This document shows positions 10,526 to 19,437 of a DNA stretch of 62,335 bases, piece after piece. This DNA is from an uncultured Clostridia bacterium. Its GTDB lineage: Bacteria > Bacillota > Clostridia > Oscillospirales > CAG-272. The stretch covers positions 1 through 62,335 of the forward strand of contig CALXXF010000009.1 in NCBI GenBank assembly GCA_944392615.1, in the 5' to 3' direction. A program made the translations under genes and the position numbers. Positions within the stretch are counted from its first letter, which is position 1. Every line of letters starts with the position of its first letter. A model generated the notes under the pieces. It was not told the DNA's origin and did not search any database. It saw nothing but the letters and a program-made list of their open reading frames with translations.

Positions 10526-11404
10526 TTATCCTGCAAAATCGGCAAGGAGTCCGGCATGATTCAGACAATATGAAAGCATATAGAAAAAAGGAGCGACGGC
10601 GAGTACGCTGTCAAAGCGGTCGAGTATGCCTCCGTGTCCGGGGAAAATAAAGCCGTAGTCCTTTATGCCGTACTGCCTTTTTATAAGCGAGAATATGAGG
10701 TCGCCGAACACAGAAACGACAGCACATACTATCGAAAGAAGCGCAAACACAAAAAATCCGGCAATATCGTCACTTCTGAATCCGATGACAAAGGAATAGA
10801 CCACCGAGGCGACAAGAGAAAAAATTATTCCTCCGAAAAAGCCCTCCACAGTCTTTTTCGGCGATACGTCAGGTATCAGCTTGTGCTTTCCGAATGCCAT
10901 TCCAACAAAATACCCGCCTATATCGGGAAGCCATGCAAAAACAAAGACAAGCAGATATAGATACGCCCCGACGTTTATCTGCTCTGGCGCGCCGAAAAGC
11001 TCCATATCCCTCAAAAGCAATATGCAGGATGCTGAAAAAGATATGTATATAGTCATTACCGCGCCGACAGCCGCATCCTTCACGGATATCCTGCCTTTTG
11101 AAAAGGTAGAGGCACTCACAGACAGAAAAATGAGGGTAAAACAGATAAAAGACACGCCGAGAAAATATTCACCGCACGTAGCAACGAGCCTCGTCATCAG
11201 TACGCAGGCAAAAACCGCCGGGTAGGATATCACTGATATGAACACAGACTTGTGAAGACCTATGCACTTCAGCATTTCGTAAGTTCCCAGAAGAGCTACT
11301 ATCTCACAGAAAATCACGAACAAAAACCATGGTTCCTTTGAAAAAATGCAAAAGGGCACGAACACCGCTATTGCGACTACCGATGTAATGATTCTTGTTT
11401 TCAA
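10526..11404 (-). CDS. cdsA: Phosphatidate cytidylyltransferase (CDP-diglyceride synthase)
   Basis: Makes CDP-diacylglycerol from phosphatidate and CTP, the branch-point lipid for all membrane phospholipids. The 292-residue protein is strongly hydrophobic with about eight membrane segments. The family signature is present near the C-terminus (SPKKTVEGFFGG, then GDLIFSLIKRQYGIKD and FPGHGGILDRFDS). The start is a TTG at 11404, with an AGGAGG eight bases upstream that lies inside the 3' end of uppS; the uppS stop directly abuts this start, so the two are translationally coupled. Confidence 0.96.
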   Translation of the reverse strand: MKTRIITSVVAIAVFVPFCIFSKEPWFLFVIFCEIVALLGTYEMLKCIGLHKSVFISVISYPAVFACVLMTRLVATCGEYFLGVSFICFTLIFLSVSASTFSKGRISVKDAAVGAVMTIYISFSASCILLLRDMELFGAPEQINVGAYLYLLVFVFAWLPDIGGYFVGMAFGKHKLIPDVSPKKTVEGFFGGIIFSLVASVVYSFVIGFRSDDIAGFFVFALLSIVCAVVSVFGDLIFSLIKRQYGIKDYGFIFPGHGGILDRFDSVLAVAPFFYMLSYCLNHAGLLADFAG

Positions 11405-12136
11405 TTACTTCCCTCCTTTCTCATCGTCTGGAAGCGCACCGAATCTTCGCTTTCTCTTGAAAAACTCCACACACGCCGCGTCGACATCTTCTTTAGTCAT
11501 ATCCGGCCATAGCGTATCTGTATAATAAAATTCCGCGTAAGCCGCCTGCCACAAAAGAAAATTGGAAAGACGCATTTCCCCGGCGGTTCTCACTATCAGA
11601 TCGGGATCCGGACAGCCGGCTGTATAGAGATTGCCCGATATGTCATCTTCTGTCAAAAAAGACGCACCTTTTTCTATTGCCATGTTACATGCGGTGACTA
11701 TTTCCGCCCTTCCGCCGTAGTTGAAAGCGATATTGAGTATTCTGTCATACACCGAGCTGCGCTTTTCAAGCGAAACCATTTTCTGCCGCAGTTTTTCGGG
11801 AAACACCGATTTATCGCCGAGAAAAACTATTCTTATCTTCTTCTCCGACAGTCTGGCAAGGGCAGTGTCTATATATCTGGAAAAAAGACGCATCAGCGCC
11901 GACACCTCAGATTCAGGTCTTTTCCAGTTCTCGGTCGAAAAGGCATACACCGTGACATACCGTATGCCTATTTCCGCACAGTACTCGCTTATTTTTTCAA
12001 AAACCTCGGCGCCTCTTCTGTGACCCTCGTTTCTTGTCTTTCCGCGGACCTTCGCCCATCTTCCGTTCCCGTCCATAATAAAGGCAATGTGCCGTAGACC
12101 GCCTGCAGCTATCGCCTCTGCGGTTTTAACATCCAT
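11405..12136 (-). CDS. uppS: Undecaprenyl diphosphate synthase (cis-prenyltransferase)
   Basis: Condenses isopentenyl diphosphate onto farnesyl diphosphate to build the C55 lipid carrier for peptidoglycan and wall polymers. The 243-residue form starts at the ATG at 12136, preceded by GGGGA; the reading frame runs on to 12196 but the extra 20 residues are basic and not part of the family. Motifs: HIAFIMDGNGRWAK with the catalytic Asp, AFSTENWKRP, AFNYGGRAEI and the C-terminal PDLIVRTAGEMRLSNFLLWQ. It directly abuts cdsA. The 220 bases upstream, towards frr, contain a terminator-like hairpin. Confidence 0.96.
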   Translation of the reverse strand: MDVKTAEAIAAGGLRHIAFIMDGNGRWAKVRGKTRNEGHRRGAEVFEKISEYCAEIGIRYVTVYAFSTENWKRPESEVSALMRLFSRYIDTALARLSEKKIRIVFLGDKSVFPEKLRQKMVSLEKRSSVYDRILNIAFNYGGRAEIVTACNMAIEKGASFLTEDDISGNLYTAGCPDPDLIVRTAGEMRLSNFLLWQAAYAEFYYTDTLWPDMTKEDVDAACVEFFKRKRRFGALPDDEKGGK

Positions 12137-12301
12137 ACTTTTTCCCCGCTTCGCTTTTCTTTTATTTTTTCTGCATTGCCTGCCCGATATACTCACTTCT
12201 GGATTATGTCATATACAAATGTGCGCACCGGGCAAAACCGCCCTGCCCTCCGGAACAAATAAACGGCGGGCAAAACGGCGCTCAGCTTAACACTGACAAA
12301 A

Positions 12302-12336
12302 CGGCGGGGCAACGCGCAATCCGCGTCACTCCCGCC
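12302..12336 (-). terminator. Terminator-like hairpin between frr and uppS
   Basis: On the minus strand CGGCGGG and CCCGCCG pair around an inner ACGCG/CGCGT stem, followed by TTTTGTC. It lies 21 bases past the frr stop. It may partly separate pyrH-frr expression from uppS-cdsA-dxr-rseP-ispG. Confidence 0.6.
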
Positions 12337-12356
12337 GCGCAGCAATCAAAGCGACG

Positions 12357-12911
12357 TCATATCGACATAATATCCGCTTTTTTCTTCTCGACAACAGTGT
12401 CTACTTTTTTTACGAATTTGTCGGTAAGCTCCTGAACTTTAGTTCCCGACTGCTTCTCTTCATCCTCGGTCATTTCCGACTTTTTCTTCATTTCCTTGCA
12501 CTTGTCCAGAGCCTCATGGCGTATGTTTCTTATAGCCACCTTTGCCTTTTCCCCGGTTTTCTCGACCTGCTTTGAGAGCTCACGGCGGCGCTCCTCAGTA
12601 AGCTGAGGAAAAGACAACCTGATGACCGTGCCGTCATTCTGAGGTGTTATGCCTACGTCAGATGCAAGTATTGCCTTTTCTATGGGCTTGAGCGTCGTTT
12701 TGTCCCAGGGCTGTATCGTAAGCGTTCTCGGGTCCGTGGCTTTTATCTGGGCAATATCTCTTATTGCCGTCGGCGAACCGTAATAATCAACTCTCACCTT
12801 GTCGAGGACCGAGGCGTTTGCTTTTCCGACTCTGACTGTGGCAAGCTCCTCTTCGAGCACAGAAACGGTCTTTCCCATTTTTTCTTCATACAGCTTTGTG
12901 TCTATCATCAT
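12357..12911 (-). CDS. frr: Ribosome recycling factor
   Basis: Splits post-termination ribosomes together with EF-G. The 184 residues are the typical length (about 185), with the three-helix bundle ends and the domain I/II motifs VRVGKANASVLDKVRVDYYG, TIQPWDKTTLKPIEKAI, IRLSFPQLTEERR and the NIRHEALD region. Two consecutive ATG codons occur at 12911 and 12908; an AGAGGA lies 9-12 bases upstream. It follows pyrH at a distance of 140 bases, the standard order, and is followed by a hairpin at 12302-12336. Confidence 0.97.
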   Translation of the reverse strand: MMIDTKLYEEKMGKTVSVLEEELATVRVGKANASVLDKVRVDYYGSPTAIRDIAQIKATDPRTLTIQPWDKTTLKPIEKAILASDVGITPQNDGTVIRLSFPQLTEERRRELSKQVEKTGEKAKVAIRNIRHEALDKCKEMKKKSEMTEDEEKQSGTKVQELTDKFVKKVDTVVEKKKADIMSI

Positions 12912-13051
12912 GGCGGAATATCCTCTCTTAAATTATTTTCTGTGTAAATATCGGGTTTGCTTCATATACCGTATCAGGCGTTTTTGTTCAATTCCACTCT
13001 GCCATTCCGGGAGTCATAATAACAAATGCAGGGTTAAATGGACCGAAAAAA

Positions 13052-13762
13052 TCAAGAGTTTTCAAGAAGAGTGCCGATGTCGTCACCCTTCAGAGCACGG
13101 ATTATATTCTCCGGATCATCGAGGGCAAAAAGAAGTATTTTCAGGTCATTTTCCATGGCGAATGCGGCGGCTGTCATATCTATTACTCCCAGACGCTCTG
13201 CGAGTATCCGCGAATAACTGACTCTGTCAAGCCTCACAGCCGAAGTATCCTTCCGGGGATCCGCGGTGTAAACACCGTCTATGTTTTTGGCAAACAGGAG
13301 TACGTCGGCACCTATCTGGGCGCCTCTCAAAACAGCTCCTGTATCGGTCGAAAAATATGGGTTTCCGGTGCCGCAGGCGAAAATAACCACCTTGCCGGCT
13401 GAAAGGCAATCGACAGCCCTCTGCTTGTCGTAAAACTCTGCAAACGGCTCTACGCGAACGGCTGAAAGAACGACGGCATCAACCCCGGTCTGTATCAGGG
13501 TATCCTGGAGCGCGATGGAATTGATGAGCGTGGCGGTCATGCCCATGTGGTCAGCCCTGGTCTTGTCCATACTTCCGCCTTGTCTTCCGCGCCATATATT
13601 TCCGCCGCCTATGACGCAGCTCACCTGAGCGCCCATATCCGACGCCTTTTTTATAACCGCGCATATTCTCTCAAGAAATGAAAAATCAAGTATTCCGTTT
13701 TCACCCATCAGGGCTTCGCCGGACAGCTTTAAGAGAACTCTTTTATATTTTAATTCGCTCAC
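13052..13762 (-). CDS. pyrH: Uridylate (UMP) kinase
   Basis: Phosphorylates UMP to UDP, feeding pyrimidine nucleotides and UDP-sugars; hexameric amino acid kinase fold. The 236 residues carry YKRVLLKLSGEALMG, the glycine loop CVIGGGNIWRG, and DHMGMTATLINSIALQ. The GTG at 13762 is chosen because GGGAGG lies five bases before it and gives the family N-terminus; the reading frame could extend to 13804 without a ribosome binding site. It normally follows tsf directly; here a DeoR/phosphoesterase pair and 3.8 kb separate them. A duplicated promoter-like element lies upstream at 13822-13854. Confidence 0.96.
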   Translation of the reverse strand: MSELKYKRVLLKLSGEALMGENGILDFSFLERICAVIKKASDMGAQVSCVIGGGNIWRGRQGGSMDKTRADHMGMTATLINSIALQDTLIQTGVDAVVLSAVRVEPFAEFYDKQRAVDCLSAGKVVIFACGTGNPYFSTDTGAVLRGAQIGADVLLFAKNIDGVYTADPRKDTSAVRLDRVSYSRILAERLGVIDMTAAAFAMENDLKILLFALDDPENIIRALKGDDIGTLLENS

Positions 13763-13821
13763 AGTGACCTCCCGCAGAAGCGGCATATCTGCACCCATGC
13801 GCAACCTGCCGGAACTTCGTG

Positions 13822-13854
13822 GTACAATTTTATAATTTAGTACAATTCTATAAT
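13822..13854. repeat. 15-base direct repeat upstream of pyrH
   Basis: GTACAATTTTATAAT at 13822-13836 and GTACAATTCTATAAT at 13840-13854 differ at one base and have an 18-base period. They lie 60-92 bases upstream of the pyrH GTG, where its promoter must be. They could be a paired operator or overlapping promoter elements; I could not assign a single convincing -35/-10 pair on the minus strand. Confidence 0.7.
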
Positions 13855-14177
13855 ATTGAAAGTAATTTGTAAAGAGCTATTTTGTTAACAAATTTATAAA
13901 AAGCGCCGCAGCCGGTCTTTGTAATAACGCCTGACATCCCGGACACACGACCAGTATAAGTATAGCATATGCCCCGCTGCTTGTCAAGAAAAAGCTGTTC
14001 TCATGCACCTGAGCAGCGTTCGCATGCTTTTTGTCCGAAGCGCTTGCCCTCTTCTGCCTGTAACGCATTGCCTTTCTTAAAAAACAGGACATACACGAGC
14101 GGCAGGAAAGAGGCGATTTTTTGATAAAACCATTTTTAAAAACTCAGCGATATTCCTTTTTCAAAATTTGTTTTGTA

Positions 14178-14300
14178 AAATTCCTTTGTAAAATTCCTTC
14201 GGTAAAAATGCATTGCGAAATTCCTTTGTAAAAATCCTTTGTGAAATTCCTTCGGTAAAAATGCATTGTGAAATTCCTTTGTGAAAATTCTTACACAAGG
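14178..14300. repeat. Degenerate short tandem repeats in the pyrH-deoR gap
   Basis: A series of related 13-14 base units (TTCCTTTGTAAAA-like and TTCCTTCGGTAAAAATGCATTG-like blocks with GTGAAA variants) fills this part of the 598-base gap between pyrH and deoR. The 27-base block with CGGTAAAAATGCATTG occurs twice (near 14195 and 14248). No gene is supported elsewhere in 13763-14360. Confidence 0.7.
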
Positions 14301-14360
14301 CACCGCAACACGGATTTCTGATCCGTAGTACGATTAAAACTTAATATAAACCACGCTTTT

Positions 14361-15110
14361 TCATATAAATCTGACGTCAGGAAATTCATCACCATACATT
14401 TGTCCCAGAGGGGCGTCCGAAACAACTATATCCACATCTGCCAGACTGCACAGCCTGAAGGTGGACAGGCGTCCTGTCTTTGAGGAATCGCAGAGAAACA
14501 CGCGGCATTCCGAGGAGGATAGCATTCTGTTTATACACGGGATTTCAGAGCGGTAGTTGTCGAAAAGCGTCCCGTGCGCATCAATAGCCTGTGATGAAAA
14601 GAATGCAAAGTTGGCGCGCATATCCGAAAGAGCTCTTACCACTTCGTCTCCCACCAGCACGGTGCGGTTTTCAGAATTAAGCGTACCGCCCGGACAAATG
14701 GTTTTTACCGGAAAAGAGGAAAGAAAATGAAGTGCTTCAACACCCGTAGTTATTATGGTGAGTCCTCTTTTTTCAACCAGCTTGCTTACAAGGTACATTC
14801 CTGAGGTTGACCCGTCAACCATAATGACATCTCCGTCGTTGACAAGCGCCGCCGCTTTGGCCGCGATTTCCTTTTTCTCGGCGGCATTTGCCTGCATTCT
14901 GGCTGAAAACGGAATATTCAGGTGGTCGGAAACCACAAGCTCAGCTCCCCCGTACGAGCGCATGACCAGCCCCTTCTTTTCCAGAACCGACAAATCTCTC
15001 CTTATGCTCGACGGACTTATGTGAAGACGTCGGGACAAATATTCCACAGATACATACCTGTTTTTTTCAAGTATTTCGATTATTTCATTCAGACGTTCAT
15101 TAGGATACAT
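14361..15110 (-). CDS. DeoR-family transcriptional regulator
   Basis: Probable sugar-phosphate-responsive repressor. The 249 residues are a normal length. The N-terminal winged helix-turn-helix reads RYVSVEYLSRRLHISPSSIRRDL and is followed by the family transition GLVMRSYGGAEL. The C-terminal DeoRC sensor domain has VMVDGSTSGMYL, TTGVEAL, and the ISOCOT-type CDSSKTG near the end. The ATG at 15110 follows AGGGAG. It is divergent from the metallophosphoesterase at 15349; the 238-base shared region contains a 13-base palindrome over the -35 box of that gene. Local control of the neighbour is inferred from this arrangement. Ligand unknown. Confidence 0.9.
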   Translation of the reverse strand: MYPNERLNEIIEILEKNRYVSVEYLSRRLHISPSSIRRDLSVLEKKGLVMRSYGGAELVVSDHLNIPFSARMQANAAEKKEIAAKAAALVNDGDVIMVDGSTSGMYLVSKLVEKRGLTIITTGVEALHFLSSFPVKTICPGGTLNSENRTVLVGDEVVRALSDMRANFAFFSSQAIDAHGTLFDNYRSEIPCINRMLSSSECRVFLCDSSKTGRLSTFRLCSLADVDIVVSDAPLGQMYGDEFPDVRFI

Positions 15111-15190
15111 AAGTACTCCCTATCTTGTTTGCGCATTTTTGCTCATTTGTCAGAATACGGCATGATATTTTTCAACCCTGCTTCTCATGC

Positions 15191-15219
15191 TTGACTTAAA
15201 GTCACAAATAGTATATACT
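15191..15219 (+). promoter_or_regulatory. Sigma-A promoter of the metallophosphoesterase with a palindromic putative operator
   Basis: TTGACT (15191-15196), 17-base spacer, TATACT (15214-15219); predicted start near 15226, leader about 120 bases. The perfect 13-base dyad TGACTTAAAGTCA (15192-15204) covers the -35 box, and a half-site-like CTTTAGTC follows at about 15222. This is a candidate operator for the divergent DeoR-type repressor. Confidence 0.75.
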
Positions 15220-15348
15220 GCCTTTAGTCAAAAATCAACATTTACGCGACACTTTTTTAAACAAAATTGGCTTTTATGACAATAATAAAAAAGCAAAAAC
15301 ACATACCCATAAATTTTATTTACAAAGCCAAGGAGGAATCGCGCTAAA

Positions 15349-17298
15349 ATGAGCAAAAAAATTAAACAATGTGCCATTGTAATTGCTCTGCTGGTTATGC
15401 TTATGTTCGTCGTATCATGCGGCAGCCAGACCCCGGCGTCTTCAGACAATACGACTAATGAAGATACGGCGGAGCAGCCAATTGCAAATGACACGTCACC
15501 GGTGGACACGGCCGCCGCGGACACATCCGGCGACGACACATCATCGACAGTCGAGGACGGCACAACGTCTCCGGCAACAGACACCACGGCGGCAAACGGT
15601 GACGACAACACGCCAGAGCAGGAGGACCCGTTGAAAGAAATTCTCGAAAGCAAACACAAGCTCAGCTTCGGTGAAGACGGCAACTTCAAGATACTCGTAC
15701 TTTCCGATATCCACGCAAGCACTCCGAAGCTGAATAGCGAGACGGTAGAAAATATAAAGCTGTTGGTTGAGAGGGAGATGCCGGACCTCGTCATACTTGA
15801 CGGGGACAACACCTGGTATGTATCAAACGCAAATGTGCTAAAGAGCTGTATTTCAGAGATTGTAAAGCCTATAGAGGCGCTGGGTATTCCGTGGGCTCAT
15901 ACATACGGAAATCACGACGCTGAGGGAAACAATGTTCCAAAGGATAAGCAGCAGGAAATATATGAATCCTTTGAATACTGCGTTTCAAAGGCCGGAGATG
16001 AAGATCTCACAGGCGTGGGAAACTATCTGTTGCCGATCTATTCGTCAGACGGTGAGAATGTCGAGTTTGCCGTATGGGTTCTCGATTCGGGTTCTGATCT
16101 CTCTGCAGAGGAAAAGCGCTCGCTGTTTCCCGTGACCACTGTTTATGAAGGTCATCCGGGGAGCAATTACGACTATATACGTCCGGATCAGATACGCTGG
16201 TACAGCGAAACCTCCGCTCTTCTGAAGGCGAGCAACGGAGGAAAAGTAGTTCCCGGTCTTATGGCTTTCCACATACCGCTTCAGGAGTCGTATATTGCAT
16301 GGGAAAACAGGGGCGGTCTAACCTACACCGGAGACAAACGGGAAGATGTATGCGCTTCCGCAGTCAACTCAGGACTGTTTTCGGTGCTTCTTCAGAACGG
16401 CGATATAAAGGCAGTTGTAAACGGCCATGACCACATAAACGACTTCATGATCGAATACTACGGGATAAAGCTTTGTCAGGCTGTTACACCGACGGCGGAA
16501 AACATTTACCACGACGACAGTATACTCGGAGGCCGCGTATTTGTCATCAGCGAAGAAAATCCCTCTGAAGTAGAGACTTATATTTCTTATGTGCATGAGC
16601 AGGCACAGAAGCCTGATTTTTCAGATGCTGAGGAGCTGCCGTCCGGAAGCGTATACGATTTTGAAACAGGAGATCCGGAGTTTACCATAAACGGATTTGA
16701 CAACGATACTGCCGAGTCGAGCAAAATAGACGAAATAAGCGTTCGTATACTTGACGGAGTCGGGCTCAACGGCTCACGCGGACTTGCAGTCACACGTGAA
16801 AAATGGAATTCAACAAAAGCAGCAAACAACGCCGAATTCAAGTGGTCAGCCGACGAGTACGGAAAGCTCGGAAGCAACAAATACCTCTGCGTGTGGATGG
16901 ACATGTCGACAAACTCTATTGATTTCCGCAAGGCATGCTGGGGTATAGTAACCGAGTACGAAGAAAGCCGGCCGTTCCGCACCGATAACTACGATTCAAG
17001 AAGCCCGTTCTACTATCTTGCAGACGGAAGCGACACATGGGAAGTGCTGTATCACGGAAGCGACGGCTGCTTCGGAGAAGGAGACGGAGAATCGGTGAAG
17101 GGCCTCAAGGGATGGTTTGCTTTCCCGATAGAATATATGACCCGCAGCGGCGACTCGCTTGACGAAAATTCGGTAGTAACAGGATTTTACTTCTACTTCT
17201 GTCTCTCGGAATCCGGCATGGCAGGAAAGGACACTTATATTGACAACATAACACTTGTAGAGGATTACAAAACCTTTCTGACAGACAGCGGCAACTGA
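15349..17298 (+). CDS. Secreted lipoprotein metallophosphoesterase with extra C-terminal domain
   Basis: Predicted cell-surface phosphoesterase. The 649-residue protein has a lipoprotein signal peptide (hydrophobic 7-20, lipobox VVSC with Cys24), a Ser/Thr/Asp/Ala-rich linker to about residue 95, and a calcineurin-like metallophosphatase domain with LSDIH (119-123), LDGD (151-154), YGNHD (187-191) and VNGHDH near 358. The last 200 residues start with a FETGDPEF segment and look like a beta-rich carbohydrate- or surface-binding domain that I cannot name. Ribosome binding site AAGGAGG lies 12 bases before the ATG. It has its own promoter at 15191-15219 and ends at the bidirectional terminator 17458-17494. 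Substrate unknown; a nucleotide, phospholipid or teichoic-type phosphodiester is possible. Confidence 0.88.
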   Translation: MSKKIKQCAIVIALLVMLMFVVSCGSQTPASSDNTTNEDTAEQPIANDTSPVDTAAADTSGDDTSSTVEDGTTSPATDTTAANGDDNTPEQEDPLKEILESKHKLSFGEDGNFKILVLSDIHASTPKLNSETVENIKLLVEREMPDLVILDGDNTWYVSNANVLKSCISEIVKPIEALGIPWAHTYGNHDAEGNNVPKDKQQEIYESFEYCVSKAGDEDLTGVGNYLLPIYSSDGENVEFAVWVLDSGSDLSAEEKRSLFPVTTVYEGHPGSNYDYIRPDQIRWYSETSALLKASNGGKVVPGLMAFHIPLQESYIAWENRGGLTYTGDKREDVCASAVNSGLFSVLLQNGDIKAVVNGHDHINDFMIEYYGIKLCQAVTPTAENIYHDDSILGGRVFVISEENPSEVETYISYVHEQAQKPDFSDAEELPSGSVYDFETGDPEFTINGFDNDTAESSKIDEISVRILDGVGLNGSRGLAVTREKWNSTKAANNAEFKWSADEYGKLGSNKYLCVWMDMSTNSIDFRKACWGIVTEYEESRPFRTDNYDSRSPFYYLADGSDTWEVLYHGSDGCFGEGDGESVKGLKGWFAFPIEYMTRSGDSLDENSVVTGFYFYFCLSESGMAGKDTYIDNITLVEDYKTFLTDSGN

Positions 17299-17457
17299 GC
17301 ATAAGGCAAAATCTGCCCTGACTCGGCAGCGGTAAAAGCAAGCAGAGCAAAATAAAAAACGCTTTCACACTGCGTAATTTCACACTGCATGGTTTTTGCC
17401 GCCAAAAGAGCTGATTGAAAAAATCAAGGCATGTACCATTGAAATAATCAGAATAAA

Positions 17458-17494
17458 AAACAAAGGCGGACGCTAAAATCGTCCGCCTTTGTTT
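17458..17494. terminator. Bidirectional terminator between phosphoesterase and tsf
   Basis: A perfect 15-bp stem (17458-17472 with 17480-17494) with a 7-base loop, A-rich on the left and T-rich on the right. It lies between two convergent genes and serves both. Confidence 0.92.
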
Positions 17495-17553
17495 CATTTA
17501 TTTCTGCCTTGTGACAAGAGAACAGCCGTGTCTGCGCATGGCAGGCACTTTTC

Positions 17554-18483
17554 TCATTTGTTTACCATCTTTGCAATCTCGTCTGCAAAATTGTCTTCCC
17601 TCTTGGCGATGCCTTCGCCCTTTTCGTATATGACAAAGCTCTTCACAGAGATCTTTCCGCCGAAGCTCTTGGCTGACGACTCAATATACTTTCCTACAGT
17701 CATGGAATCATCCTTGACGTAGGGCTGATTGAGAAGGCAGACCCTCGCGTAAAATTTACCGAGCTTGCCGGCAACAATCTTTTTAAGCACATCGTCGGGC
17801 TTTCCTGAAAGCTTGGGGTCGTTCTTTGCCTGTGCCAGAAGGACTTCGAGCTCTTCGTCAACGGCGCTCTGGGGAACATCAGACTCGGCAATATATGAAG
17901 GAGGCGAGCCTGCTGCGATCTGAAGAGTTATGTTCTTTGCCATCTCGGCAAAGCCCGCGTTGCTCTTGGCGGCGTCGTCAGCGTCATAGCAAACTATGAC
18001 ACCGGTTGTTCCGCCCCCGTGTATATAGGTGGCAAGAATGCCCTCTACAACGGTAAAGCGGCGGATACTGAGCTTTTCACCGATTACAAAGATCTTGTCC
18101 TTGAGAACCGCCTCGACAGTATCTCCCGTGCCGCTGTAAACGCAGGACATAAGCGCGTCGACATCAGCGGGTCTGTTGTCAATGATCGTCTTGAGAAGTC
18201 CTTTTACAAACTCCCTGAACGAAGCGTTCTTGGCGACGAAATCTGTCTCGGAGTTTACCTCTATCATCGCGGCGACATCGCCCTCAACAAGTATATCTAC
18301 AATGCCCTCTGCGGCAATTCTGCCCTCTTTTTTGGCGGCGACGGAAAGTCCCTTTTCACGAAGGAGCTTGACAGCCTCGTCAAAATTTCCTTCAGCCTCA
18401 ACGAGAGCCTTCTTGCAATCCATCATTCCGCAGCCGGTCTTTGCGCGGAGCTGGGCAACGTCTTTAGCTTTAATCTCTGCCAT
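17554..18483 (-). CDS. tsf: Translation elongation factor Ts
   Basis: Guanine nucleotide exchange factor for EF-Tu. The 309 residues match the family. Signature 1 is TGCGMMDCKKAL (the family usually has TGAGMMDCK; the Ala-to-Cys change is unusual but conservative) and signature 2 is MIEVNSETDFVAKN. The ATG at 18483 has a GGATAGGA region upstream and lies 29 bases after the rpsB stop, the universal order. The gene normally continues into pyrH; here it ends at a terminator at 17458-17494. Confidence 0.97.
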   Translation of the reverse strand: MAEIKAKDVAQLRAKTGCGMMDCKKALVEAEGNFDEAVKLLREKGLSVAAKKEGRIAAEGIVDILVEGDVAAMIEVNSETDFVAKNASFREFVKGLLKTIIDNRPADVDALMSCVYSGTGDTVEAVLKDKIFVIGEKLSIRRFTVVEGILATYIHGGGTTGVIVCYDADDAAKSNAGFAEMAKNITLQIAAGSPPSYIAESDVPQSAVDEELEVLLAQAKNDPKLSGKPDDVLKKIVAGKLGKFYARVCLLNQPYVKDDSMTVGKYIESSAKSFGGKISVKSFVIYEKGEGIAKREDNFADEIAKMVNK

Positions 18484-18512
18484 AATTCTGTTCCTATCCT
18501 TTCTCGATTAGA

Positions 18513-19262
18513 TTACTCGGCATCGGCCGGAGCATCTTCACCGGCGTCAGCCTGCTCTGACTCCTCGGCCTGAGCATCCATGCCCTCTTTGCCTTCTATA
18601 ACGGCGTTGGCGAGAATGGATGAAATGAGTCTTATGGCGCGGATGGCGTCGTCGTTTCCTGGAATCACGTAATCGGCGTCATCGGGGTTGCAGTTGGTAT
18701 CTATAATGGCGATCACCGGGATTCCGAGCTTCTTTGCTTCAAGAACAGCGTTTTTCTCATTGCGGGGATCTACGATGAAGAGAGCGGAAGGAAGGGTCTC
18801 CATTTCCTTTATACCGCCGTATGACTTTTCAAGGTCATTCTTCTCCTTGAGCAGGGAGGCAACTTCCTTCTTGGGGAGAAGGTCAAACGTGCCGTCCTCC
18901 TGCATCTTTTCAAGAGATTTAAGACGAGCTATGCTCTTCTTTATCGTCTTGAAGTTGGTGAGCATACCGCCCGGCCAACGCATATTGACATAATACTGGC
19001 CGCAGCGCTCAGCTTCTTCCTTTATGGCTTCGGCAGCCTGCTTTTTTGTTCCCACAAAAAGAAGCGTGCCCTTTTCTGCAGAGAGCTCTCTTACAAACAT
19101 GTACGCCTCTTCAAGCTTTTTTACCGTTTTGCCGAGGTCGATGATGTATATTCCGTTCCTCTCGGCATAGATGTAGGGAGACATCTTGGGGCACCATTTT
19201 CTCGTCGGGTGTCCGAAGTGTACGCCTGCTTCAAGCAGCTGCTTCATAGTGATAACTGACAT
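18513..19262 (-). CDS. rpsB: 30S ribosomal protein S2
   Basis: Small-subunit protein bridging the head and body of the 30S. The 249-residue form starts at the ATG at 19262 after AAGGAGG; an in-frame extension to 19313 lacks support. Motifs: [58 protein letters not shown], and [17 protein letters not shown]. The tail is acidic ([20 protein letters not shown]), a common poorly conserved ending. Followed by tsf after 29 bases. Confidence 0.97.
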   Translation of the reverse strand: MSVITMKQLLEAGVHFGHPTRKWCPKMSPYIYAERNGIYIIDLGKTVKKLEEAYMFVRELSAEKGTLLFVGTKKQAAEAIKEEAERCGQYYVNMRWPGGMLTNFKTIKKSIARLKSLEKMQEDGTFDLLPKKEVASLLKEKNDLEKSYGGIKEMETLPSALFIVDPRNEKNAVLEAKKLGIPVIAIIDTNCNPDDADYVIPGNDDAIRAIRLISSILANAVIEGKEGMDAQAEESEQADAGEDAPADAE

Positions 19263-19346
19263 TTCAAAAATCCTCCTTCGGTTTGTCCTCCACCGCGCCG
19301 TCATTGCGAGCAACGACCGAAAGAATCGCGGTGTGTGTAAATTTTT

Positions 19347-19384
19347 ATTCCCGCGCGCGGATTTTTGTCCGACGCGCGGGAATT
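19347..19384 (-). terminator. GC-rich hairpin between ymxH and rpsB
   Basis: An 11-bp stem ATTCCCGCGCG/CGCGCGGGAAT plus an inner TCGGA/TCCG region. On the minus strand it is followed by an A/U-rich stretch. It may be the ymxH terminator (54 bases past that stop); part of one arm lies after the predicted rpsB start point, so a regulatory role in the S2 leader is also possible. Confidence 0.55.
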
Positions 19385-19414
19385 ATTTTACCATATAAAC
19401 GCAGTGTTTTCCAA
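19385..19414 (-). promoter_or_regulatory. Probable sigma-A promoter of rpsB-tsf
   Basis: TTGGAA (19409-19414), 18-base spacer, TAAAAT (19385-19390) on the minus strand. Predicted start near 19378, leader about 115 bases. Confidence 0.55.
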
Positions 19415-19437
19415 TCATTTTTTTGCTTTTTAACAAA

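Noticed and set aside
13877..14092. A 71-residue minus-strand frame in the pyrH-deoR gap
   Set aside because: No ribosome binding site, low-complexity composition, and it is not followed by a downstream gene in a sensible spacing.
14178..14300. Possible CRISPR array
   Set aside because: The repeats are short (13-27 bases), irregularly spaced, without unique spacers, and no cas genes are nearby.
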